Below, one piece after another: positions 30,977 through 40,143 of a stretch of DNA of 49,016 nt (positions are counted from its first letter, which is position 1; the number at the start of each line of letters is the position of its first letter). The position numbers and the translations under genes are program-made. Source of the stretch: Sporisorium sorghi (lineage: Eukaryota > Basidiomycota > Ustilaginomycetes > Ustilaginales > Ustilaginaceae); assembly GCA_023212695.1 (NCBI GenBank), contig JALCCG010000163.1:1-49016 (forward strand). The letters run 5' to 3'. The notes under the pieces were generated by a model. The model ran no database searches, was not told the origin of the DNA, and saw only the letters and a program-made list of their open reading frames with translations.

Positions 30977-33202
30977 TCACCCACTGCGCCGCGCAACCAC
31001 CTCCTCAAACGCATCCCTCCACTCAGCCAGATCCAACTTCAACTTGCGCATCTGCAATGGCTTTGTAAGCCACGCATCCATCCCACACGCCAGGCCCTTC
31101 TCTCTATGAAGGTCGTCCGACAGCGCCGTGACCGCTACGATCCTGAAACTCCTCCTCTCCCTCTCCTCTTTACTCAGCTCCTCGGCGACGTGGCGGCGCA
31201 TGAGCTGGCACGCGTCGAAGCCCATCATGCGCGGCATGTTGATGTCGAGCAGCGTCACCGCCGGTAGATGCCGCTTGAACTGTTCGACGGCTTCGACGCC
31301 GTCGACGGCCTCGTGGAAGTCGATCTTGGCCTGGCGCAGCATGGTGGTGAGGATGCGCATGTTGAGCGGGTTGTCTTCGCAGCAGAGCACGCTGAATTTG
31401 GGTTTGCGCATGGTAGAGGTTGGCGAGGAGGAGGCTGAGCTGTCTGCGCCGGGCGTGGTGGAAGAGGGGAGAGCTTTGGACGGCGATGCGGGTGTGGACG
31501 GCGGCTCGATGTGCGGTTTTGGATGGGGCGCGCGAAGCACCTCGTCCATGGCATCGGGCGACACGACTAGGTCCGCCAACTTGTCGCCGCCAGGTAGCAC
31601 GCTGGAGTCGTTCTCGCGGTTTTTCTGTTCCTGCTGATCGACGAGCGACATACGTCGTGGTTGCAAGTCCTTGACGTCCTGCTGCACCTCGCCGTCGTCG
31701 CCGCTCTCTGCGATCCTGGCGTGCTTGGACAGCGGCGAGCCGGCCTCGGTGGTGGGCAGCACGTGATCCGGCTTTTCCGGGTCGACGGGCGCCGTGTAGC
31801 CCAAATGACCGTGCTTGCGTCGAACCGTCTCGTGCGTCGTCCTCGTATCTTCATCGCCCTGCTGCTCAGCCAGCCTGAGCAGGTTGGCAAAGCATCGCGG
31901 GCCAAACGGCTTGCGCGTGACAAACTTCGGCCTCCTGCTGCCGTTCCGAAAAGCAGCGTACTCGATGCCCGCGTCCTCGTGCGCCTGCAGCACGCCGATC
32001 TTGACGCCCGGCTTTGTCTGCGCCAAGATCGCCTCGATTCCACCCTGCACCTCCAAGCACGCTTCTTCAGGCAGGAGCAAAAAGTCGGCGTCCTGGATGT
32101 GCGACGTGCAGTACAGATTGCCAAACGTAGCAAGCTGGGCCGAGATGACCTGCGCAAGACGCTGCAGACCCTGACCCTCGAAGCCATACAGATAAATAAG
32201 CTGGTCGGACTGCGAGGGCGGAGCCGGGTTGACGATGCGTTCCGGCAGACTCTGAACGGGGAGGCGGACGGTGACGATGGTGCCTCTGCCCTTGTCGCTC
32301 GAGACGTGCATGGCTCCGCCCATACGACGGACGATGCTGGAGCACAGGTTAACGCTAAGACCTGCTCCCGCTTTGAAGTTGTTGGCCTTGACGAAAGGTT
32401 CAAACAAGCGATGCGAGAGGAAGTGCTCGGTCATGCCCTCGCCGGAATCCTCGACGACGAGGTCGATAAAGTGGTGTGAGGAGCCCAGAGCGCCAGAGGG
32501 TGGGAAGGAGAAGTCGCGCTCGTTCCAGGGAGACGAGGCGACGGAGGGGGAGAGGGAGGCTTCGACGTATCCTTCGCTGGTGAATCGCAGTGCGTTGGAG
32601 ATGAGTTTGCCGGCGAGCTTCTTGACGAGACTCGTGGATACGACGGTCTTTCATCCACGTAAACTCGTATCGGTCTGCAGGATGAGTTCGGGTGGTGGCG
32701 GCAATCGCGCATCATCGCCATCCTCAGCGCGGATCTGGCGCACCTGCGCATTCCACGCCTCAGCAGCGACGGTATCGAGCAGCTCGCCCAGATCCACAGG
32801 TTCGTCCGGGTTCACCTCGTGCTGCTCCTCTGCCTCGCGCGCATGTATCGTTTCGGTCGCAAAGTCTCTAAAGTCGTCAAGCACATTCTGCAGCCTCTCT
32901 CCGAGCCCGGCAAGACTCTCGACCTTGTTGAGAATCGACCTGCGCGTGGCTGTATCCTGAATAGAAACGGCGCGCAGCTCGGCGCGCAGATCGTCGACGA
33001 GGTTGAGCAGGCCGTGAACGGGAGTGCGCAGTTCGTGCTGTACCTGTTGGATGAGCTGGATGTGCGCCTGGTCGACGGCGACACTCATGGTGTGCGGAGA
33101 GGCCTGCTCGCCGAGTTCGCCTTGCGAATGCTGATGAAGAAGGCTTTGATCTGGATCGTCGATGCGCTGCGAGAAGGGTTTGCGAGGCGCGGATTGGGCC
33201 AT
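30977..33202 (-). CDS. Soluble hybrid histidine kinase with internal TGA
   Basis: One frame of 741 codons before the final stop, interrupted only by TGA at codon 184 (32651-32653). HisKA: QHELRTPVHG with the phospho-accepting His at residue 56. HATPase: LVKKLAGKLISNALRFT (N box), VVEDSGEGM and GAGLSVNLCSSIVRRMGG, with GRGTIVTVRLP at its end. Receiver: VLCCEDNPLN, LLDINMPRMMG with the acceptor Asp near residue 653, and the LTKP lysine. The protein would autophosphorylate His56 and pass phosphate to its own receiver and on to an HPt protein. No PAS, GAF, HAMP or membrane segment is present, so the sensor is missing or supplied by a partner. The TGA sits in a 33-nt insert (32630-32662) at the N box; without it the frame reads TDTSLVKKLAGK. 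With the stop obeyed, only 183 residues without an ATPase domain are made. It may be a pseudogene or an unusually expressed gene. Confidence 0.85.
32630..32662 (-). other. 33-nt insert with stop codon and hairpin
   Basis: Bounded by the direct repeat ACTCGT (32630-32635 and 32663-32668, plus strand). Inside, CGTGGAT (32633-32639) and ATCCACG (32653-32659) form a perfect 7-bp stem with a 13-nt loop. On the coding strand it contains TGA three codons after the first repeat. It cannot be removed as a GT-AG intron while keeping the frame: the nearest GT-AG choice is 34 nt. Confidence 0.85.
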
Positions 33203-33220
33203 GCTCGGAATGAGTTGGCT

Positions 33221-33259
<39 letters not shown>

Positions 33260-33612
33260 GCGGCGGCGGCGTCGTCGGCGGTGAGAGTAAGAAGAGGGGA
33301 ATGTCAGGATGCAATGATTGGCATCACGAAGGAAAAGCAAGAGCGAAGGGAAGGGTGTAGTAAGATGGATCGTGGACGAGAGAGAGAGAGAGAGTCAGTC
33401 TAGACACGGTCAAGCTGCAGCGCAGATCGGCATCCATATCGATCGCCGATTTGAAATTTGCATTGTTACGCCGTTAGAAACAACAAATTCAGAAAAATGC
33501 AGCTCAGCTCAGCCATGTTTGGCGTCTGGACGTTGCCGCGAGAAAGTGGAGTGCAAAACCCGCACAAGCCTACCTTGTCACTCTCCCTCCAACCACTCAT
33601 CGACGCAGCAAT
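33203..33612. promoter_or_regulatory. Divergent promoter of the kinase and F-box genes
   Basis: Contains eleven GCA units (33224-33256) followed by GCG units close to the kinase start, and a GA repeat near 33378-33394. On the kinase transcript the triplet repeat reads as CUG/UGC in the leader, or would encode polycysteine if an upstream ATG (33340) were used, which is unlikely. Confidence 0.55.
33224..33256 (-). repeat. Triplet repeat (GCA)11
   Basis: Eleven perfect GCA units on the plus strand (TGC on the kinase sense strand), 21 bp upstream of the kinase start codon. Confidence 0.9.
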
Positions 33613-34799
33613 ATGGATCACATCAACACAGCACCTTCAATACACAATCCAGCCGAAGATGCGGCAGAGCAAGACATCGAGCACGATGATTCGATCTCCT
33701 CGACGCCGATTGCTGATCAGAGCGGTGCTCAGACTCCATTAGACGCCGCCGTCCATGGCAGCATCGCTTCCACACCGCAACGCTCGCTGCCGGTCAACGA
33801 CGAGCTCGAGCGTTTCCGTTCAGAATGGAGAAAGGAGGTTCAAGCTAGAGGTCACCCAACCTATGCTCAACCGCCGCCGGAGCCCAAAGACGCCAGCACA
33901 TCGAGTGCTCCACAATCGACCACTTCCCAATCACAGCGTCAGGATCGTGACGACGACGATCCTGACGAGGCTGGCCATGATGACGACGGCGATATGGACG
34001 AGCATGATGAGGCCTCGCTACATCACGATCACTCCTCGCTTCCTTTCCCAGAAGCAGCGATCTACGCACCCGCTGCCCTCAAGTACTCGAAAGGTGCCCA
34101 CAAGATGCCGCGCAAGGAGACTTCTCATCAGGACCTTCCAGCTCCCATCATCCCCGCAGAGTATCACCCACCGCCGCCAGCCTCGTCATCGTCCTCCACC
34201 TCGCCATCGACAAGCTCTCTAGCCAATGGCGTCTCCCATGCGCTGCGGGATCGCATTCGTGCATCCGCAGCTGCTTCCGGCGACTCTGCTTCTGCTTCTC
34301 GTCCGCCGGCTCCCAAGCAACCTCCATTGCACGTGTCCGATGCACAAGCATCATCATCATCGGCGTCAACATCATCATCGCGAGCGCCGCGCATCATGGC
34401 CACACCCAGCGCACCCGCCCTTGCAAGCCAAGCCACCCAAGCGGGCATGCGCAGTGCCGTCGAGGCGTATGCACATGCCGTCGAGATGGAACGCAGTGGA
34501 AACCTCGATCAGGCACTTGCATCCTACCGTCGTGCGTTCAAGCTCAACAGCAATGCCGATCGGCTCTATCACCGTGCTCACCTGCTTCTCACCGACCCGG
34601 CGATGGCAAACACCTCATCTCAGCAAAACGACGCTTTGCTATCGAGTCCCGCCATCGCAGACAAGGTTCGCAAGGCGCTCGACTTTGACGACCACCGCTA
34701 TGTAGCCATCAAAGAGAGGCAGGCCAAGGAGAACGAGGCTCGAGCCAGGGGCGAACCTATAGATGCGATCGACTCTAAAACCGCCTTGGACCCTGCATC

Positions 34800-34835
<36 letters not shown>

Positions 34836-36072
34836 ACAGCCCGGCGATAAATCCACAGCAAAAGCGTACGAATCGCGGCCAGACGAGTTGGCAAAGCTGT
34901 TCGAGAGCATGTCGATACAAGCTGGTGGCGAGCGAGACTTTGATCAAGTGGCCTTCGTACCTGAAGACGAGGAGAAACCGATGCCCATTGCAAGCCTGCC
35001 GGACGAGATTCTGTTGCATGTCCTTAAAATGGTCATTGCACCTCGAGGTAAAAGGGGGGCAAAAGTGGTCAAGCCAAAGCCCACGCCAGAGGAGCGAGCC
35101 GCGCTCGATGCTGCCACTGCTGCCTTGACTGGGCGTGCTGGCGTTAAAGCAGATTCGACCAAAGCGGACTCGCAGAAGCCGAGCAAGCCCAACGCAGCCG
35201 CTGTAGCCGTCGCCGCGAGTGGCAAGGCCGACGCCAGCGCTAACGGCAAAGAAGCCGCTACAGCCACAGCCGAACCCCACGCAAACGCAGACAGGCCGGA
35301 CAAAGGCAAGCCCAGCGAGACCAGCAACGTCGTCATCGCCACCAACCGCAAGCAGCCGCTCGGCATCGGCGTCGTGCTCGGCGGCGCCGACTGGCAAACG
35401 CTCGAAATCCTCGCCCGCACCTGCTGGAAATTCCGCCTGCTCACCAAGTCCCCCTCGCTCTGGCGCGAGATCGTGCGCGAGACGTACTACCCGCCGATCC
35501 TCGACGCCACGCTCAGCCTGAGCTCGCTCTACGAGCGGCACCACTTTGACTGGCGCACAACGTTCATCAATCAGCCACGCGTGCGGCTCAACGGCTGCTA
35601 CATCGCCGCGTGCCACTACGCGCGCCCCGGGCTGAGCGAGGACGCGTGGGTGCGCGTGATCCACGTCGTCGAGTTCTACCGCTCGATCCGATTCCTGCCC
35701 GATGGCACGGCGCTGTCGCTGCTCACGACGGACCCGCCGGCAGAGACGGTGCGCAGGCTCGAACCGGGGTTGAAGGCGAAAGGCTTCGCGAGGGGCCGGT
35801 GGGAGCTGTTCGAACACGGACTCGATGATGACGCAGAGGAGCGACGGCCAGCCGGGCCCAAGGTGGTGCTGGAGGATCTAAGGGACAAGAGCATGCACAA
35901 GTACGCATTCCGCATGGTGTTCGGGCTCAGGAGCACCGCGAGAGGCAGGTGGAACAAGCTCGATCTGCTCGAGTATTATAGTGTCAACTTGACCAATGGC
36001 GAGGTGCTGCCGCTGCCGCAGAAGCATCCGAGGCCGTTCCACTTTTCCAGGGTTGTTGCGTATGGTGTTTGA
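33613..36072 (+). CDS. FBXO9/Hrt3-like F-box protein
   Basis: An 819-residue protein of the FBXO9/Hrt3/Pof7 family, substrate adaptors of SCF ubiquitin ligases. A TPR-like segment at about residues 283-325 (AYAHAVEMERSGNLDQALAS, RRAFKLNSNADRLYHRA) matches the one before the F-box in FBXO9. The F-box begins at about residue 460 (SLPDEILLHVLKMVI) but its second half (DWQTLEILARTCWKFRLL, then SPSLWREI) resumes only at about residue 593, after roughly 115 Lys/Ala/Thr-rich residues. The C-terminal domain is well conserved in character: WRTTFINQPRVRLNGCYI, HVVEFYRSIRFLPDG, LLTTDPP, and WNKLDLLEYYSVN. The N-terminal 270 residues are acidic and Ser/Pro/Ala-rich, and there is a polyalanine run near residue 400 coded by GCT. 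No intron is needed. Start is the first in-frame ATG. Confidence 0.88.
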
Positions 36073-36192
36073 TGGGTATGAAGGCGGGGCTGGCAATGTT
36101 ATTTGGGAAATGGGTCGATGTGGGCGTGGTTTCTGGCCTGGCTTGTGTGCAAAGCAGTGTGTGCAGTCTGTCGAGTGGTGACAGGCGGTAGG

Positions 36193-38241
36193 CTACATAT
36201 CCCAGTCCAGACCATCGTCGCCATCGTGCTTCTGATCAACGTCGTACTCCTCATCCGTGCCCATCGCATCTCCCTCACTCGCACTGCCTCCGCCCTCAGC
36301 ACCATACGCATCGATCCAGCCCTCGACGAGCTCGCGGGTCTCCTTGAGCGCGTCCCTTGCGTCCTCTGCATCCAGTCCGTACGCCGTGAGCGGAGTATGG
36401 CCGTGCAGGGCCGCATTCACGGTCTCGCGCGCCTCTCTGAAGCGGTACACGCTCGACGGCGTTGCGGCGAGCGAGGAGAGCACTGCTACGTCTTTCGGCT
36501 TGCTCACTTTTGCTGACGGCTGCGTCGTGGGGTGGGTGAGGGGTGCCCCCTGGCCGTCGAGGGAGGCGAACAGGTTGGGGAAGGACGAGAGCACGTTGTA
36601 CGACAGCGGGACGTAGACGCCCTGGCCGAAGGGCGGGTTGGTGTGTGCGAGCAGCGTGTCGAGCATTCCCAGGCCGAGGTGGGCATTGTCGGTGCGAGTG
36701 TTGCGTAGGATGGCGGTGTGCGAGTACGGGTGTGAGAGGTTGTACAGCAGCTGCTTGCGTTTTTGGTCGCGCGGGAGTGCGGTGGGGAGCGAGAGATCGA
36801 GCCATGACGAAAGGAGCAACTGCGAGCCGCGCTGGACGAGCGCCGAGTCGGATTCCAGCGGTTCGCCGCGCTGCCGCGCGCGTGGGTCTCGGTCGGTGCC
36901 GTAGCCGTAGGACTTCAGTAGCGCGTCGACGGCGTCCAGGCTGCTCCCAGGATGCGAAGAGGCGGGGAGCGGCGCAGGGTAGGGCACAGGCAGCGCCCCA
37001 CCGAGATGCACGAGCTTGGTATCCCTCCTCCAGTTCAGCCGCGTTGTGAGCGAGGCCAGCGTCTCGGAGCGCGACTTTAACCGTGTTCCTAACGTCGCGG
37101 TTTCCAGGTGCGCCGATACCAGCGCCGCCGCGTGGTGCATGTCGCTCAAATCCACTCTACCCAAGTACCGCCTCCAGTCCGTCCCCACCTGTCTATCGGC
37201 TTGCCAGCTGGGCACGCTGAGCGGCGTGACGACCGTCGCGAACTCCATGAACGCCCCTAGCGACTGCAGGTTGTTCATCCGCCGTATACGGGCCAGCCTG
37301 TTCTCCCACGCCGCGGCCTCGCCCTCCTCCTCAGGGACGCTTTGCGTGCTCCCCCACTCAGCGGCGAAAACGACGTGGCTCAGCTTGGGAAAGTCGTCGA
37401 CCATCTCTTCGAGGTACTTCGATCCCAACCCACCAAACGCATCGGAAGCGTCGATCGTGTACTGCAAACCCTGCAGCGCGTCGGCGTCCTCGGCGAAGCA
37501 GCGGACATTGCTGTCAAACACCTCGTGCTGCGCTTCGAGCTCTGTGAAGTACCTGGAGCCCTGGGAGAACGTCTCGAAGCGCGTGCGGCCGTCCGAGTCC
37601 GAGGGTGACTGTGCGGCGTTAAAGGAGCCAGGCATGGGCGCCATGAGGTTCCCGCCGACCGGGACGAGCGATTTGGGGTGGAAGAACGTGCGTGCGTAGT
37701 CGGACCAGAAGCGGTGCGGGCGTTTCCCTTGCACAGGAGGGGCGAGTGTTGTGGTGTCCGTGTTCGCGCCTTCCTGCACATCTTCGTCATCATCGTCCGA
37801 AGAGCCCGGATCGAGACCCTGATCCTCCAACTCGAGCCGGCGCTGGTACGCGCTCGTCCGCACCCTCTCCGCCGCCACCACCTGCGCCTCCTGCCCCCAA
37901 CTCTTCAAACTTTCGAGCGCTACGTTGCCATCCTCCTCTGGAAACGAGCCGTATAGCGCATTGAGCCTGCTGAGCGCGCCGAACTCCTGCTGCGTTTCAA
38001 AGAGGATGGCGCGCGGGTTGTACGTCTCTTGCCCCGCTAGCGTCTGGCCTGTCTGGAATGAGACGTCGTGGTCTATAAGTGGCTCGTCATCGTGTGGGGC
38101 GTCGCGATCGCGAGAGGTGGAGGAAGAGGGGAGGTCGGACTGTTCGTAGGTAAAGTAGGACTGCTGCTGGTTCCAGAAATGGGTGGTGATGTGGTTGGAG
38201 AACGAGCCGAAGGAGAGGTAGATGATTTCCTTTTGCGACAT
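36193..38241 (-). CDS. DML1: Misato/DML1 family protein
   Basis: A 682-residue homologue of Misato/Dml1, a protein with tubulin-like and Misato segment II domains linked to mitochondrial distribution and inheritance. The start MSQKEIIYLSFGSFSNHITTHFWN is the family signature, including the GxxxNxxxxHFWN tubulin-like element, so the ATG at 38241 is chosen over an upstream in-frame ATG (38382) whose extension is a Val/Leu/Pro repeat from leader sequence. Further family blocks are FWSDYARTFFHPKSLVPV, QGLQYTIDASDAFGGLGSKY and YVPLSYNVLSSFPNLFASL. The C-terminus is acidic (EEYDVDQKHDGDDGLDWDM). It is convergent with the F-box gene, only 120 bp apart. Confidence 0.9.
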   Translation of the reverse strand: MSQKEIIYLSFGSFSNHITTHFWNQQQSYFTYEQSDLPSSSTSRDRDAPHDDEPLIDHDVSFQTGQTLAGQETYNPRAILFETQQEFGALSRLNALYGSFPEEDGNVALESLKSWGQEAQVVAAERVRTSAYQRRLELEDQGLDPGSSDDDDEDVQEGANTDTTTLAPPVQGKRPHRFWSDYARTFFHPKSLVPVGGNLMAPMPGSFNAAQSPSDSDGRTRFETFSQGSRYFTELEAQHEVFDSNVRCFAEDADALQGLQYTIDASDAFGGLGSKYLEEMVDDFPKLSHVVFAAEWGSTQSVPEEEGEAAAWENRLARIRRMNNLQSLGAFMEFATVVTPLSVPSWQADRQVGTDWRRYLGRVDLSDMHHAAALVSAHLETATLGTRLKSRSETLASLTTRLNWRRDTKLVHLGGALPVPYPAPLPASSHPGSSLDAVDALLKSYGYGTDRDPRARQRGEPLESDSALVQRGSQLLLSSWLDLSLPTALPRDQKRKQLLYNLSHPYSHTAILRNTRTDNAHLGLGMLDTLLAHTNPPFGQGVYVPLSYNVLSSFPNLFASLDGQGAPLTHPTTQPSAKVSKPKDVAVLSSLAATPSSVYRFREARETVNAALHGHTPLTAYGLDAEDARDALKETRELVEGWIDAYGAEGGGSASEGDAMGTDEEYDVDQKHDGDDGLDWDM

Positions 38242-38634
38242 GGTGCTGCAAGAGGAGGTGGTTGTGCTGGTGCCAGCAGCGTTTATGGCCTTTATAGAAG
38301 AACAAGGAAGCAGAGGAGGAGGAGGAGGAGGAGGAGCTAGAACAAGAACAAGAACAAGAACAAAAGCTTCTGCGCCGTCCAAAATTTTGGCTCGGATCTC
38401 GGGCTGTCAGAGGAATCTAACAAATTTGAAAAATCGACGGTGTGGAGGCGAACGGGCCAAGCGCAGCAAGCGCAGCAAAGGCCCCCAAAAAAAAAAAAGA
38501 AAAAAAAAAAAAGCGGTGTCGTGCGTGTCTGCGCCGAAATGAAGCGCGAAACAAGAACTGCGCATTCCTTCTTGCGTTCGTTCGTTCCTTCTCCTCTTTC
38601 ATCCTACACACGCTTGTCTGACTCTGATACAAAG
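38242..38634. promoter_or_regulatory. Divergent DML1/UBX-gene promoter
   Basis: Holds a GGA repeat (about 38310-38334) and a GAACAA hexamer repeat (about 38340-38363) in the DML1 leader, and an A12-G-A13 tract (38487-38512) upstream of the UBX gene. Confidence 0.5.
38487..38512. repeat. A12-G-A13 tract
   Basis: Near-homopolymeric A tract about 120 bp upstream of the UBX-gene start codon. Confidence 0.9.
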
Positions 38635-39796
38635 ATGGGCGATCGCAACATGCGTAAGTGCTGCACTTCTCGCTTTACCTTGAATGCATCGACTGACCTT
38701 TACAGCTCAATACTACTTTGTATCGTCCAACAGTCCTCGACATGGGCTTCGCCCTAGAGCGAGTCGACTGGGCGCTCTACGCCACCAAAAACGCCGGCCT
38801 GCAACCGGCTCTCGACCACCTCGAGGCCAACCAAGACAGACCCGTTCCCACAGACTACAAGTCGGCCGCTGCAGCCGGCTCGAGCTCCGCCGGCGCTGGT
38901 CGCGAGTACGACGAAGAAGACGAAGCCGCCCTGGCCGATCTCGTCTCGAAAAAGGGCCAGCAAGCAGCCGACGACGCCATCAACAACGTCGGCGAGGCCA
39001 AATCCATCAAGTGCACCGACTGCGGCAAGATCTTCAAGTCGCCTGCATTCGCTTCGTTCCATGCGGAAAGGTCGGGCCACACGTCGTTCGAGGAGAGCAC
39101 CGAGGAGATCAAGCCGCTTACGGAGGAGGAAAAGAAGGCCAAGCTCGAAGAGCTGCGTGCGAAGCTCTCGGCCAAGCGCGCTGCTCAGAGCAAGATCGAC
39201 GCCGAGGAGTCGAGGGCAAATGAAAAAATTCGTCGCAAGGCCGGGCAGGATCTGAGCGAGGTGAAGGAGGAGATGAAGCGCAAGGAGCAGCTCAAGGAAG
39301 CTGAGCGGAAGCGCAAGGACAAGGCGGAGGACAAGGCGTTCAAGGCCAAGATCAAGGCGCAGATCGAGGCGGATAAGCGAGAACGCGCGGCCAAAGCAGC
39401 AGCAGTGCCGGCAGGACCGAGCGCAGCGGCGCTCGCAGCAAGCGCGGGACCACAGGCGAGCAAGAGCACCGCCAACGAAGCTAGACTCAGAGTACGTGCT
39501 CCCGGTGGCATGTGGATGGGCACGCTGCCTGCCGACGCTACGCTGGCCGATGTGGAAGTCAAGATCAGGGCCGAGGGTAAAGACGGTGGTGCGGCGGCGC
39601 TCAAGGTAAGTGTGACAGTGGCGCAAAACGAGACTTGGAGCGAAAGATCTTCGTAACTGACTCTTTCGCTTGTTTGCCGCATCAACAGTTCTCGACGACG
39701 TTCCCGCGAAAGTTCTTTGACGCAGCAGACGCAGCCAAGACGCTGCGCGAGTTGGGGCTTGTGCCCAATGCTGCGCTCGAGGCGTCGGCGCAGTAG
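38635..39796 (+). CDS. UBA-zinc finger-UBX protein (UBXN1/SAKS1-like)
   Basis: Three exons: 38635-38653, 38734-39605 and 39689-39796, with introns 38654-38733 (GTAAGT...CCAACAG) and 39606-39688 (GTAAGT...CAACAG). The spliced product is 332 residues. The UBA domain is at about residues 7-45 (LLDMGFALERVDWALYAT), a C2H2-like finger at about 98-120 (CTDCGKIF...H....H), a long charged coiled coil at about 130-235, and a C-terminal UBX domain from about 258 (LRVRAPGGMWMGTLPAD, FSTTFPRKF, LRELGLVPNAAL). This is the UBXN1/SAKS1 layout: an adaptor that binds ubiquitin through UBA and the p97/Cdc48 ATPase through UBX. An earlier acceptor at 38705 would break the UBA frame, so the later one is used. 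The first exon has only 19 coding nucleotides. Confidence 0.9.
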
Positions 39797-39965
39797 ACGC
39801 AGAGTTCTTGCCCGTAGATGCTGGCGATCCGCATCTGAAATCAAAGCTACTTGTTCGAGCTTTGTCAATGGCTCCGTGCGAGGCTGACCAAGGGTTGTGG
39901 AAGGCGTGCGTGGCTGATGCGTGTGGGGAAGAGCGAGCGGCCGATGTTGAGCTGAGATGGTGTCG

Positions 39966-39998
<33 letters not shown>

Positions 39999-40143
39999 CC
40001 GCAAAATGTTAGATTTGAAGCAAAAGCTGTCATGAGCGCATCGGCAGCTGTCAAAACCGCTCGCCCGGACCATGCTCACGCCCCAACCACCACCACCACC
40101 ATCTACCATCACCATCATCACCCTCACATCCTCCTATCCAACA
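39797..40143 (+). promoter_or_regulatory. Upstream region of dephospho-CoA kinase
   Basis: Holds an A31 tract (39966-39996) about 150 bp before the start codon and an ACC/CCA-rich leader. No other feature is seen. Confidence 0.5.
39966..39996. repeat. A31 homopolymer tract
   Basis: Uninterrupted run of 31 A followed by CCCC, upstream of the dephospho-CoA kinase gene. Confidence 0.9.

Noticed and set aside
33203..33340. Polycysteine/polyarginine N-terminal extension of the histidine kinase
   Set aside because: It is only the translation of the GCA/GCG triplet repeat from an upstream ATG; the ATG at 33202 gives a normal N-terminus.
35048..35355. Intron within the F-box gene
   Set aside because: The donor and acceptor candidates give 308 or 305 nt, which would break the frame, and the segment is fully open.
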